This document shows positions 54,201-61,588 of a stretch of 64,000 nt of DNA, in pieces; the stretch's first letter is position 1; every line of letters begins with the position of its first letter. Origin of the DNA: Tumebacillus sp. BK434 (GTDB lineage: Bacteria; Bacillota; Bacilli; Tumebacillales; Tumebacillaceae); NCBI RefSeq assembly GCF_004340785.1, contig NZ_SLXS01000003.1:405689-469688 (forward strand), in the 5' to 3' direction. Under the pieces are notes generated by a model that did no database searches, was not told where the DNA came from, and saw only the letters and a program-made list of their open reading frames with translations. A program made the translations under genes and the position numbers.

Positions 54201-54370
54201 TTCTGAAAATCCCACGCACTCAGATCCAGCACGCCTTGGCGCGCCGTGGGAGCCTCTGCATTCGGCTCAGTATAGGTGTAGATCCCGATCAACACCAACA
54301 GCGTTAAGATCGGAATGAGACTCAATCCTGTGATTCGATACGCCTGCCGCAACCCATTTCGTAAAGCCAC
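51221..54370 (-). CDS. Hybrid sensor kinase: 7TMR-DISM sensor, HisKA-HATPase, receiver and a second LytS-type kinase module
   Basis: 1049 residues. After an N-terminal membrane segment comes an extracytoplasmic jelly-roll-like region (about 45-190), then about seven membrane helices (about 205-415), as in 7TMR-DISM proteins. A first kinase core follows (ANTSHELKTPLHGIQN, with the histidine; ATP domain to about 655), then a receiver (VLVVDDEASN, LMILDVMMPEMSG), and finally a LytS/His_kinase-type core (QAQIKPHFLYNALSS) with its own ATP domain. GTG 54370 follows GGGGG. Its likely partner is the overlapping SARP response regulator gene. Confidence 0.88.
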   Translation of the reverse strand: MALRNGLRQAYRITGLSLIPILTLLVLIGIYTYTEPNAEAPTARQGVLDLSAWDFQKNGLLELDGEWAFYAGRMADPQEIADGRVEPEKFVGLPGTGFQDGVEVGTYALRVKVKDDRNVYGFKVNSIWAGHHFYVDGVLLGGSGVPAEHKAAFEAGNTPYLAFAQARGTEMVVVLRVADPLHPSNGGWVDDIQFGRQADMLRMGNVLFGTELSGVFILLLFGGYHISIYVMRRKDKAYLYSGLFFLTMLVMLVVMGEKLLLQLWPGISYEAASRIYDLGGFSCYAMLAFFLHHLDAKLISRKQLWYLLLPIGLFLLAVLVLPYAWIEQAGNLPWDYVLLLTLFYVYRTVRLFIKQDGEQLNRKETALLGGAMISIVLIMLSGLFFSLGWTSNDMLRRVGLLAVIAFMNTLLALRLAHASEQKERLTEQLILRDQLKDEFLANTSHELKTPLHGIQNIAAYLLEERAGSLTGKQRSELTLIQDTSTKLAALVNDLVDVVQMKHGDLRLEPSVLDLHVAAQTVYQVLEFELMGKDVQWINKVAPHTLVLADENRMRQVLYNVIHNAMKHTKSGWIEISATIQGQQLAVSVEDTGVGIAAESHEAIFGYFEQAESVPEPNGYRGMGLGLYISRQLVERMGGRIFVDRSAPGNGTRITFTVPLAEADVLEGRGASVVLTAADGAGRPDYGQAEVRGSQRGTLVPNQPGLQDAKREHTVLVVDDEASNVRILLNLLGDHHHVLTAFSAGEALRKLEEHPGIDLMILDVMMPEMSGIDLCKAVRETRSILELPILFATAKDSLHDIELCFRAGGNDFIAKPFNAKTLNARVHTLLSMKSSMDQALQNEMAFLQAQIKPHFLYNALSSIISFCYTDGEKAAYLLSMLSRYLRMVFERDLAVTQVPLYLEVELTLAYVEIEKARFGDRFQFQLQADPGLEQMRVPSLCIQPFVENAIRHGLFEKEGPGTVTLTITDGDGHVRFTVEDDGVGMADDMLYRIHAGERAGSGIGMTNVRKRLQAIRGATVTVDSALERGTKVTVFLPKNGGLLPGEESKS

Positions 54371-54457
54371 CGCTGTTCCCCCGTTTTTTCATCTCTTTCT
54401 AGTAAGAATAAAACTTTCCGCTCTCAAAATCCTCTCAAGAGATTATCAAATTATAGC

Positions 54458-54487
54458 AAAAAGGGTGGCGAAATCGTTTCGCCACCC
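54458..54487 (-). terminator. Terminator of the lipoprotein gene
   Basis: GGGTGGCGAAA and TTTCGCCACCC form an 11-bp perfect stem with a three-base loop, followed on the minus strand by five T. Confidence 0.85.
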
Positions 54488-54515
54488 CTTAAATCAACTG
54501 TTGTTTGTATGACTC

Positions 54516-55319
54516 CTATTGGATTTGCACATAGTGGTCGTCCCTTAACTCCCAAACCTCATCCCAGCGATGGTTGGGGTCTTGATTGTCCTCTCGATGG
54601 ACAATGAAACTGTCAATGCTTTGCATCTCAATTTGAGCATTGTATAAAGTCTCCCATTTGACATAGGTTGGGAGCCAAACGAGGCGCCACACACCGTTCT
54701 CAAGACGGAGGAGTTGAACTTCCTGACCTGCTTTCGAATTGCCATACTCGAGAACCACCGCGAGAAGGCTGCCTTTTTGATGCAGGGACTTGAATTTTGC
54801 AAATCTGTATGGACTCCTTTTAAAAGTTTCTTCTCGTTGCGCTGTATCCTCTGCACTCGCTTTGGGGTAAGGCTGTGCTTTCCATTGCCCGTCTGATTGC
54901 CAGACCAGCACATGTGCAGGTGTGTCATTCACTCCTAACCCGATACCAGCGGCCACAACGGTGGGTGTCGACGTTCCTACTTGATAAAACATTGTGATCA
55001 AAGAGCCCTCTCGGATCGGCGCGGACAATTGGTTATCCAAGTCATGATTCTGAAAATACATCTTTGCATCCATTGCCAAACCTTCCATTTCCACTTCAGT
55101 TGCAACAGGTCGAGACGTATCTAAGGCAAGGAGCGCAGCAGACCCGTATTGCTTCACCACTTCATTCACTTTCTGTTCATCAGATCCTTTTGCTTGGCTT
55201 GGTTCTTTGGCGGGAACAGATGGTAAAACCTCAGGCTCTTTCACGCCGCACCCAACGAATAACACGGAAGCCAATATAGCCCCCAAAAATATATCTCTGT
55301 TAGTGATATGAATTAACAT
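54516..55319 (-). CDS. Lipoprotein of unknown function
   Basis: About 267 residues. ATG 55319 lies six bases after GAGGTG. A hydrophobic signal ends in LFVGC, a lipobox, and is followed by a proline- and lysine-rich linker. The rest alternates strands and helices (for example VLVWQSDGQWKAQPYP) without a family I recognise. TATAAT on the minus strand (55369-55374) may be its -10. Confidence 0.7.
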   Translation of the reverse strand: MLIHITNRDIFLGAILASVLFVGCGVKEPEVLPSVPAKEPSQAKGSDEQKVNEVVKQYGSAALLALDTSRPVATEVEMEGLAMDAKMYFQNHDLDNQLSAPIREGSLITMFYQVGTSTPTVVAAGIGLGVNDTPAHVLVWQSDGQWKAQPYPKASAEDTAQREETFKRSPYRFAKFKSLHQKGSLLAVVLEYGNSKAGQEVQLLRLENGVWRLVWLPTYVKWETLYNAQIEMQSIDSFIVHREDNQDPNHRWDEVWELRDDHYVQIQ

Positions 55320-55328
55320 AGACATCAC

Positions 55329-55537
55329 CTCAAAATATTTAATTTACGCAACCTTCATTTTTATTAATTATTATAACATAAAAAAATTTTAGAGCGATGC
55401 GCCAAGTCGCTTGGTCACTCCGCTAACGGGTGAATCGCGGTACGATAGTCAGTTGCTTATACTTAACATTTCCGGTTCGTCCCTAGATACGAGACACGAA
55501 CATCCCTCTGCTATTTGAAGCAAGGGGATGTTTTTTT
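55329..55537 (+). other. Intergenic stretch ending in an orphan terminator, possible small RNA
   Basis: No open frame with a start is present. An AT-rich region is followed at about 55390 by GCGATGCGCC...GAATCGCGG, and the stretch ends in a terminator (CATCCC...GGGATG, 55501-55530, then seven T). A terminator on the + strand with no + gene before it suggests an untranslated RNA or a lost gene. No promoter is convincing. The rest up to 55652 shows nothing. Confidence 0.25.
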
Positions 55538-55652
55538 CGATCCAGCCCTCTCTTTTCAGCAAACACTCAGCCACCGCTCATCTTCAATTCAGCACCCCGC
55601 GCGATAATCGCCTTGTAGAGAACAACGACGCACACGAAAGGAGCTGAGGGAG

Positions 55653-56060
55653 ATGAAAAAACGCGGCTGGTTCAAATGGGCCGTCTTCCTCTTGGCCGCT
55701 GTGATCCTGACCATCGGGGGGATGCAGTTGCTCGACCACAGAGTGGACAAGTTCGACAAAGGCACGCAAATCCAAGCGTTCGTCAAGCATGACCGCGGCG
55801 GCATGATGCAGCACCATGTGATCATGATGCCGGTCAAACAGCACGGCGGCCATCACGAAGCAGGCTGGTTCTGGTTCCTCGCGCTAGCCGTCATCGCAGC
55901 GTTCCTGATTTGGAAGTTCATGAAGAAGAAAAAGCGCCCGCAACAGCACAGCAACTATGCAGTTGATCTGAGCATCAGCCTGCCGGGCGGTGCAACCGAT
56001 TTCCTCGACCAGTGGGAGAACCAAACTCGCAAGCAGCAGAACACCAAGGAGGAGAACTAA
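55653..56060 (+). CDS. Small membrane protein in the pspA operon
   Basis: 135 residues with two hydrophobic segments (about 10-27 and 74-93) around an outside loop rich in His and Met (MMQHHVIMMPVKQHGGHHE). A basic stretch (KFMKKKKRPQQ) follows the second segment. The start has AAAGGAGCTGAGGGAG in front. It lies 1 bp before the pspA gene and probably assists it at the membrane. No family is recognised; the His/Met loop could bind metal. Confidence 0.65.
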   Translation: MKKRGWFKWAVFLLAAVILTIGGMQLLDHRVDKFDKGTQIQAFVKHDRGGMMQHHVIMMPVKQHGGHHEAGWFWFLALAVIAAFLIWKFMKKKKRPQQHSNYAVDLSISLPGGATDFLDQWENQTRKQQNTKEEN

Positions 56061-56061
56061 G

Positions 56062-56733
56062 ATGGGAATCACGAAACGCATTCGCGACATTTGGACGGCA
56101 GGCGTACACGATAAACTGGACGCGCTGGAGTCCCCGGAAAGCCTGATCAAGCAATACCTGCGCGACCTCGAATCAGACCTCGCCAAAGCGGAGGACGCGA
56201 TCCGCAGCCACCTGATGATCGAGAAGCGCCAAGAGCGCCTCGTCTCGGAAACGGAAGCTTTCATCACCAAGCGCGAGCGTCAAGCTAAACTGGCAATCGA
56301 GACCGGCCAGGATCAGATCGCCAAGCTGGCCTTGCAGGACAAGTTCGACTACGAACCCCGCCTGGCTGTGTACCGCGAGCAGTTGGACGTGATCCAAGGG
56401 CACACCACGCAGCTGTTCGAGCAATTCAAAGAGCTGAAAACCAAATACGCGGAACTGCAGCAGAAGAAAATCGTGCTGCTCTCCCGCGCCAACGCCGCCG
56501 CTTCCATCGATCACGTCAACCGCACGCTCTCCTCGCTCGACGCCGGCAGCGCCTTGCGCGGCTTCGAGCGCATGGAACACCGCATCGCCGAACTGGAAGC
56601 GTCAGCCCAAGCGACCCATCGCCTGCGCACCCTTTCCGTACCGGCCGCTCCCGCACCGGATGTTGAATTCAACGTCGATGTGGAAACTGCGTTCGCCAAG
56701 TTAAAAGCGGAACAAAAGGAGCCAACCGCCTAA
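56062..56733 (+). CDS. PspA/IM30-family membrane stress protein
   Basis: 223 residues beginning MGITKRIRDIWTAGVHDKLD, then long coiled-coil helices (ESLIKQYLRDLESDLAKAED, LQQKKIVLLSRANAA). PspA/LiaH proteins bind stressed membranes and form large oligomers. ATG 56062 follows AAGGAGGAGAAC. It is transcribed with the membrane protein gene in front; a strong hairpin ends the operon. Confidence 0.88.
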   Translation: MGITKRIRDIWTAGVHDKLDALESPESLIKQYLRDLESDLAKAEDAIRSHLMIEKRQERLVSETEAFITKRERQAKLAIETGQDQIAKLALQDKFDYEPRLAVYREQLDVIQGHTTQLFEQFKELKTKYAELQQKKIVLLSRANAAASIDHVNRTLSSLDAGSALRGFERMEHRIAELEASAQATHRLRTLSVPAAPAPDVEFNVDVETAFAKLKAEQKEPTA

Positions 56734-56754
56734 CCTTTCGCTCCCCCTCACTTG

Positions 56755-56784
56755 CCACCGTTGTCTAAACGGTGGTCTTTTTTG
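56755..56784 (+). terminator. Terminator of the pspA operon
   Basis: CCACCGTT (56755-56762) and AACGGTGG (56768-56775) are followed by TCTTTTTT. Confidence 0.85.
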
Positions 56785-56789
56785 TTTTA

Positions 56790-56918
56790 TATTTCATTTA
56801 CTATGATCAGAATGGCTACCAAGGCTGGCTTCGCGCGATCTATATCGAGGAGTTTGCGTCCGATACGAAGTCCTACTATGTGACATACATCGGCGAAGTC
56901 TACTACGTCGGCTACTAA
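56790..56918 (+). pseudogene. C-terminal remnant of an unknown tyrosine-rich protein
   Basis: A frame without a start reads YYDQNGYQGWLRAIYI, then TKSYYVTYIGEVYYVGY, and stops at TAA 56916-56918. Composition and regularity look protein-like, but it begins right behind the pspA terminator and has no ribosome binding site. It is probably the tail of a deleted gene. The 56919-57326 stretch holds a GC-rich inverted repeat (GGCTCGCC...GGCGGGCC, about 57249-57272) and nothing else I can name. Confidence 0.45.
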
Positions 56919-57326
56919 CCGCAGTGTCTCGTTTCGCAGTAAAAAGACCTGCTGTTCTCCAGATCGAAAAACAACAGGCCATACAGGGTTTTCAGCGGTG
57001 GAGGAGAGGGAGTCGACCCCCTGTCCCCGCGAAATGGAGGGGGCATGGCGTTTAGCTACTTACGATCACCATCTTTTTACAAGGAGACCGCATGAAAACT
57101 TGTTATCCCGCGATGGATGTGGAATAATCAGCGTAACAGGCAGAGGGCGCAGTATCTCCTCCTTTTCGGACTGCTACGTCCGATTCGTTCGGTATTGGGG
57201 TCGCTAATTGGCGGGTTCACTGGCACGAGAAACAAGATTTCCAAATGCGGCTCGCCTTCTCTTAGGCGGGCCGTATGGCTTGCTGCCACAAGAGCACCTA
57301 AAATTATTTACCGAGGGGGAATAATA

Positions 57327-57917
57327 ATGACTGATTTTAACATCATTCTGTTTGATGATTTTGAAACGCTTGACGCATTTGGCCCTGCCGAGATTATTGG
57401 AATTATGCCCGAAACTTACAAGCTGGATTACTTTTCATTACATGGGGGAACCGTAACAAGCAGTCAGAATATCCGGGTAGCTACCCACCCTTTTTCCGAT
57501 ATGAATCCAGAAGGCATTTTACTGATACCAGGGGGGTTGGGAACCAGAGCACTTGTAAATAACGCTGAATTCATCCATGAACTGAATACGATTGCTCATC
57601 AAGCCGTCTTTGTATTAACCGTTTGTACGGGTTCTGCTCTTCTCGCAAAAACCGGGGTGCTTGACGGACGACCTGCTACCTCAAACAAAATGGCTTTCGA
57701 GTGGGTACAATCTGTTAATACCAAAGTAAACTGGGTGAAACAAGCCCGCTGGGTAGTAGACGGGAATTGTTACACCTCTTCCGGGGTTTCTGCGGGCATG
57801 GACATGACTTTAGGATTTGTCGGCGATCTTCATGGCCAAGACATCGCAAAAAGAATTGCTAATGATATTGAATACATTTGGAATTCTAACAAAGATTTTG
57901 ACCCTTTTACCCCTTGA
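57327..57917 (+). CDS. DJ-1/PfpI-family protein
   Basis: 196 residues. The nucleophile elbow is in LTVCTGSALLAKTGVLDGR, with an acidic residue early (FGPAEI) as in the class I amidotransferase-like DJ-1 superfamily; GILLIPGGLGTR precedes it. Members include isonitrile hydratases and stress proteins, and the substrate is not evident. ATG 57327 follows GAGGGGG. The codons are AT-richer than in the pspA operon. A transposon is inserted 14 bp after the stop. Confidence 0.85.
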   Translation: MTDFNIILFDDFETLDAFGPAEIIGIMPETYKLDYFSLHGGTVTSSQNIRVATHPFSDMNPEGILLIPGGLGTRALVNNAEFIHELNTIAHQAVFVLTVCTGSALLAKTGVLDGRPATSNKMAFEWVQSVNTKVNWVKQARWVVDGNCYTSSGVSAGMDMTLGFVGDLHGQDIAKRIANDIEYIWNSNKDFDPFTP

Positions 57918-58041
57918 CTTTTTATAGCTGGTGTTACTACTGCCCTATAATGTCCGTAAATTGACAGGCTCTACTGTCCAAGAATTGACGGAAAAGATGA
58001 CCGCGTGAGCGATGTTAAACAGGAAAGAAAAAACGGGAGAA

Positions 58042-58842
58042 TCAAGTCAATTCTCCCGCGATCACCCGTTTCACCATGTGGTCGTCAATGATTCGATGCT
58101 TATTCGCTGCTCCATAGATCAGACTATGTGTGGCCGCCTTATTCACCAATCGAACCGTACCGCTTGAATAACGATAGATCTCATCGACCGCACCATCCGT
58201 GAAAATGTCACGGCTAACGCCCGCATATTCCAGATGACGAGCTATGTACGCCCCAATCTGTGCGCGGTCGTAGTGAATCAGTTTGCACTGTAGATCAATC
58301 CTTTGCCGAACGGCCGTAAACATCTGGAGTTGAAGGCGATCCCACAGTTCATTTTGTCCGACCAGGATCAGAGCCATTGGACTCTGGGCATCCATTTTGA
58401 AGTTCAGCAAGAACCGCACTTCTTCAAACATTTCTTTGTCTAACAGATGCGCTTCATCAACCACCACGACTGGTTGCAAGCGATGAATCCCCCGCATCAG
58501 CTCAATTTCCCGATGTAGTTGCCTCTTGCTGTCCCCTCGATAAAACTTCGCTTCACACCCCAACTGTTCAAGCAATCCCTTGTAAAAATGGCATGGCGTT
58601 AGCTTCGAATCGGATAGATACAACAGTTTATATTTCGATGTGTCGAGCACATCTGCGAATCGGCGGATCGTCGTTGTTTTACCAGTTCCGCAGTCGCCGG
58701 TCACAACGGAGAACCATTGCCTTTCAGACGTATATTCCAATCTCTCAAGCTTTTCTTCCAAAACATCCGACGCATACAGCTCATGGGTAGGCATATCACG
58801 AGAAAAAGGGGTTCTCGCCATTTCATAAAACGCTTCAAACAT
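58042..58842 (-). CDS. Transposon AAA ATPase, ExeA/TniB-like
   Basis: About 266 residues. Walker A GDCGTGKTT (about 50-58), Walker B VVVVDEAHLL (about 123-132) and a C-terminal helical part are clear. It begins MFEAFYEMARTPFSRDMP, typical of ExeA-type ATPases that accompany transposases and select targets. ATG 58842 lies inside the transposase end with GGAGG upstream, so the two are coupled; the longer frame is rejected. Confidence 0.9.
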   Translation of the reverse strand: MFEAFYEMARTPFSRDMPTHELYASDVLEEKLERLEYTSERQWFSVVTGDCGTGKTTTIRRFADVLDTSKYKLLYLSDSKLTPCHFYKGLLEQLGCEAKFYRGDSKRQLHREIELMRGIHRLQPVVVVDEAHLLDKEMFEEVRFLLNFKMDAQSPMALILVGQNELWDRLQLQMFTAVRQRIDLQCKLIHYDRAQIGAYIARHLEYAGVSRDIFTDGAVDEIYRYSSGTVRLVNKAATHSLIYGAANKHRIIDDHMVKRVIAGELT

Positions 58843-60190
58843 CTTGGTTCGCCTCCTCCCGAATTTTACGGAATGAGACGGCGCGTATTTGACGCTCTTT
58901 CCTGACTTGATTCTTCTTCTCTGCAGCGTCCAGCAAACGTGAACCTTCAACTGTAAGCGATTCAATCGCCGACGGGATAGAGGGGCGTTTTCCTGCCCAT
59001 TCACCTATGTTCAGTTCTTTCGCCTGCCATGGTGTATGGCTGCCATACTCAATTGTAATCGTCGATATGTCACGCGGGTCGTAGACGACTTCAACCTTTT
59101 GCCCAATGAAAGAAAGCCCGACCTCGTATTTCTTCCCCATAAAACTAATACAGCCAGCCTTGTCCACTTTTCTCGTTTCGCTGTGTAAAAACGCATCCGC
59201 AATGAGAGATTCCTCGGCGAGCCGGAGCGGCGTCGAGTCACTTCGAAATGCCACCTGCGGGCTAGAATTGTCATCGAGTGCGGAATGGGGTTTGGTCTGG
59301 TAACATTCGGTGAGCCAAACTTGGAACAACAGATTGAGCTGGTCGAGTGTCTGGGGATTTTCAAGCGCAGCTTCCGCTAGGAAACTGTCTATGACCCGGT
59401 TGAAGCGCTCGATTTTCCCTTTGGATTCGGCTGCATACGGCCTCGTAAAGCGAAGACGTATGCCAAGTTTTGCACATGTACGAGTCATACTTTTGGTTCG
59501 AAATTGCTTGCCGTTATCAAAGTAGACAGAGTCAGGTACGCCATTTGTTTGTATTGCGAAACGGAAACAGTCTTCTACGATCGTTTGGTCGAGTGTTGGA
59601 TAGAAAGCCGCATGCAACACGTAACGAGTCGCATCGTCGATGAACGCAACGAGATAGACTTGCTTGTTGGCTCCGCCTTCACCAATCGGTAGATACGGCC
59701 CGAATTTGATGTCAGCTTGCCACAGTTGGTTACGCTGTTGGTGTTGAAAGCGTCTGGCCGCAAGGCCAGAGGTTGAGTATAGTCGCATGTGGCGAGTGCT
59801 GTAGCCGCGCTCCATCAATTTTTCCTGCAAGGTGCTTCGCTTGATCTCACCGGGCTTCGCTAAGCCTTCCCACTCCAAGATCTGAATGATTTGTGCAACA
59901 CTGCGGCTGGGAACTTCTCGGCGAAGCAGGATGGCTTGCTCCAGGAGATAGGGGGGGATTGCTTCGGCTGTTTGCCTTTGACCCTTCCCTTGAGGTCGAA
60001 GTCCGGCGAAACCTTCGGTTCGGTAGGCAGATAGGTAACGACGGAGGGTTCGCTCGGATAAGCCGGTTTGCTCACAAATGACTTTCTTCAGCTCTTTGGC
60101 TTTCCCAGGGTCAATACCATCGGCCAAGAGCGGAGAGATCAGTTGCATCCGTTCGACGGCGATCTCTTCTGCCCTTTTTTCACTATTCAT
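58835..60190 (-). CDS. DDE transposase, Mu/IS481-like integrase core
   Basis: 451 residues. N-terminal winged-helix parts (TGLSERTLRRYLSAYRTEGF) precede the integrase core with D in WQADIKFG, D in VYFDNGKQF and E in ESKGKIERFN. A Mu-type C-terminal beta barrel follows (CISFMGKKYEVGLSFIGQKV). It catalyses strand transfer together with the ATPase encoded downstream. All three acidic residues are present. Confidence 0.93.
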   Translation of the reverse strand: MNSEKRAEEIAVERMQLISPLLADGIDPGKAKELKKVICEQTGLSERTLRRYLSAYRTEGFAGLRPQGKGQRQTAEAIPPYLLEQAILLRREVPSRSVAQIIQILEWEGLAKPGEIKRSTLQEKLMERGYSTRHMRLYSTSGLAARRFQHQQRNQLWQADIKFGPYLPIGEGGANKQVYLVAFIDDATRYVLHAAFYPTLDQTIVEDCFRFAIQTNGVPDSVYFDNGKQFRTKSMTRTCAKLGIRLRFTRPYAAESKGKIERFNRVIDSFLAEAALENPQTLDQLNLLFQVWLTECYQTKPHSALDDNSSPQVAFRSDSTPLRLAEESLIADAFLHSETRKVDKAGCISFMGKKYEVGLSFIGQKVEVVYDPRDISTITIEYGSHTPWQAKELNIGEWAGKRPSIPSAIESLTVEGSRLLDAAEKKNQVRKERQIRAVSFRKIREEANQDV

Positions 60191-60234
60191 AGGAATCTAC
60201 AGTCCTTTCCAATAGGATGTAGATTCACGATACC

Positions 60235-60747
60235 TTAGGGAATCGCGGACAAGAAGGCGAAACGGGTATGTACCCATAATTGAGAATGAACGATGGGTCG
60301 GACAACTCTCGCCAGCCAACCTGCCTCTTGTCCAACGTAATGTCCGATCCTTTGGAGTGCAGACGGTGAAGGTACGGACAATGGCTCCACCGGATTTCCT
60401 GTACGCGCCGCAATCGTTGATAAACAATTAACCCAGTATTGCCAGCACGCCTTGAACCAAATGTGCCAGCGGTACAGGGTTGATTCATCAGCGGCAACGT
60501 CCGAGGTCTGCGCCTGAGACAAGACTGCTTCAAGGCATTCGGCTTCATAACGTTTATAAGGAACGAGCAGGTCCCGCAACTCATGATGGATCTTCCCGCA
60601 ACCTTTACAACGCAAACGACGGATGATATAGGTGACCCGTTCACTGGTTGGCTTACGCCCAATGCGACTCCGGCTACCGATCACGAACAGTTCATGCTCA
60701 CAGACAGGGCAGATATGCTGCTCTGCACTCCTAACGAAAAACACCAC
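60235..60747 (-). CDS. Transposon-encoded DUF6431-like zinc protein
   Basis: 170 residues. Cysteine pairs in CPVCEHE and CKGCGKIHHE form a probable zinc ribbon, followed by the helical RDLLVPYKRYEAECLEAVL. Such proteins accompany this type of DDE transposon. A GTG start at 60747 has only a poor ribosome binding site. Its role in transposition is not known to me. Confidence 0.7.
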   Translation of the reverse strand: MVFFVRSAEQHICPVCEHELFVIGSRSRIGRKPTSERVTYIIRRLRCKGCGKIHHELRDLLVPYKRYEAECLEAVLSQAQTSDVAADESTLYRWHIWFKACWQYWVNCLSTIAARTGNPVEPLSVPSPSALQRIGHYVGQEAGWLARVVRPIVHSQLWVHTRFAFLSAIP

Positions 60748-61197
60748 GTTTTCTATTTTCTTCGAGCCAATAATTTGATAAACTGATCATGTGATTTTTT
60801 GGGGACGACTCTGGTGCAACTGTTGACGCAGCGGCACATCATACAGAGTCGTCTTTTTCCTTTTTTGAATGTGTACGTGGTCATTATATCCGTCAGTTTT
60901 TGGACAGGCAATAGCGTCAGCTTTTGGTCATTTAGCATTGGCTGTAACAAGCTGGTCTTTTAGCAATTCGGTAAAAACGGCCCGAATTGTCAGCGTTCAT
61001 CATAGGCTGCACTTACTTATGATACGATTCACTGTGGCGGTAGAAAGCACAAACTTCTGACTGCTTATTGATTTAATATTTCAATCTAAATAACGGGCGT
61101 TCTTCTTTAGAATTTTCTATGGTTGAATACAACCAGCTCAATTAAATAGGCTCCTCAAGGGTGGTCGGCTCATCTCCTGCCGAAAGGGAGTGTTACC

Positions 61198-61317
61198 ATG
61201 TCTGCACATGAAGTCATTTCACTCTTGCTCTAATTCGGGCTGTTATTACTCGCGGCTCTTACTTTGGTCTTGACGATCATGAAACAGATGCTGGACATCC
61301 AAAATAAAAAGAAATAG
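61198..61317 (+). pseudogene. Holin-like type I toxin gene interrupted by TAA
   Basis: AAAGGGAG precedes ATG 61198. The frame encodes MSAHEVISLLL, then TAA in place of an expected residue, then FGLLLLAALTLVLTIMKQML and a charged NKKK end, stop TAG 61315. Short N-terminus, one membrane helix and basic tail match the holin-like type I toxins of Firmicutes (TxpA/BsrG-like). A hairpin (TAGATCGCC...GGCGATCTA) follows at once and a second terminator lies at 61409-61441. An antitoxin RNA on the minus strand would be expected but is not demonstrated. CAA to TAA would explain the stop. Confidence 0.6.
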
Positions 61318-61348
61318 ATCGCCCTCTGAGTTGGTAGCTCTGGCGATC
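61315..61348 (+). terminator. Hairpin at the end of the toxin-like gene
   Basis: TAGATCGCC and GGCGATCTA form a 9-bp stem that starts on the toxin stop codon and is followed by TTTCG. Confidence 0.6.
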
Positions 61349-61408
61349 TATTTCGTCTTACAAAACCTTATAGAGCCGACACCCTTGAAGGGTATCCGTT
61401 GTGCAAAC

Positions 61409-61442
61409 GACCGTAGGTGTTTCGCACCTTCGGTCATTTTTT
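61409..61442 (+). terminator. Second hairpin behind the toxin-like gene
   Basis: GACCG-AGGTG and its complement around a TTTC loop are followed by six T. In type I toxin loci the region between two such hairpins carries overlapping toxin and antitoxin RNAs. Nothing else is recognised between 61443 and 61588. Confidence 0.65.
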
Positions 61443-61588
61443 AGTATATATTTTCCTTGTGAGCTTATTCTTACACATCCCGGCTGTTAATCACAACTTC
61501 TATGGCTTGTGATTACTTATTGTAAGGATCCCCACATCACTCTAATAGAGAAAACCATAAATTCAATACTGATTTCTCGTTTGCCGCT

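Larger units (their letters stand above)
57932..60949. mobile_element. Three-gene DDE transposon with 6-bp target duplication
   Basis: The element is 3018 bp and starts TGTTAC (57932) and ends GTAACA (60949). It is flanked on both sides by the direct repeat AGCTGG (57926-57931 and 60950-60955). Inside each end are two copies of a transposase-site-like motif: TGTCCGTAAATTGACAGG and TGTCCAAGAATTGACGG on the left; TGACCAAAAGCTGACGC and TGTCCAAAAACTGACGG on the right in inverse orientation. It encodes a DUF6431 protein, a DDE transposase and an AAA ATPase, all on the minus strand and apparently intact, so it looks recently inserted. Confidence 0.85.

Noticed and set aside
60753-60950. 65-codon frame at the right end of the transposon
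   Set aside because: Its N-terminal part is the terminal repeat region and it has no ribosome binding site; the Cys-containing remainder is not convincing.
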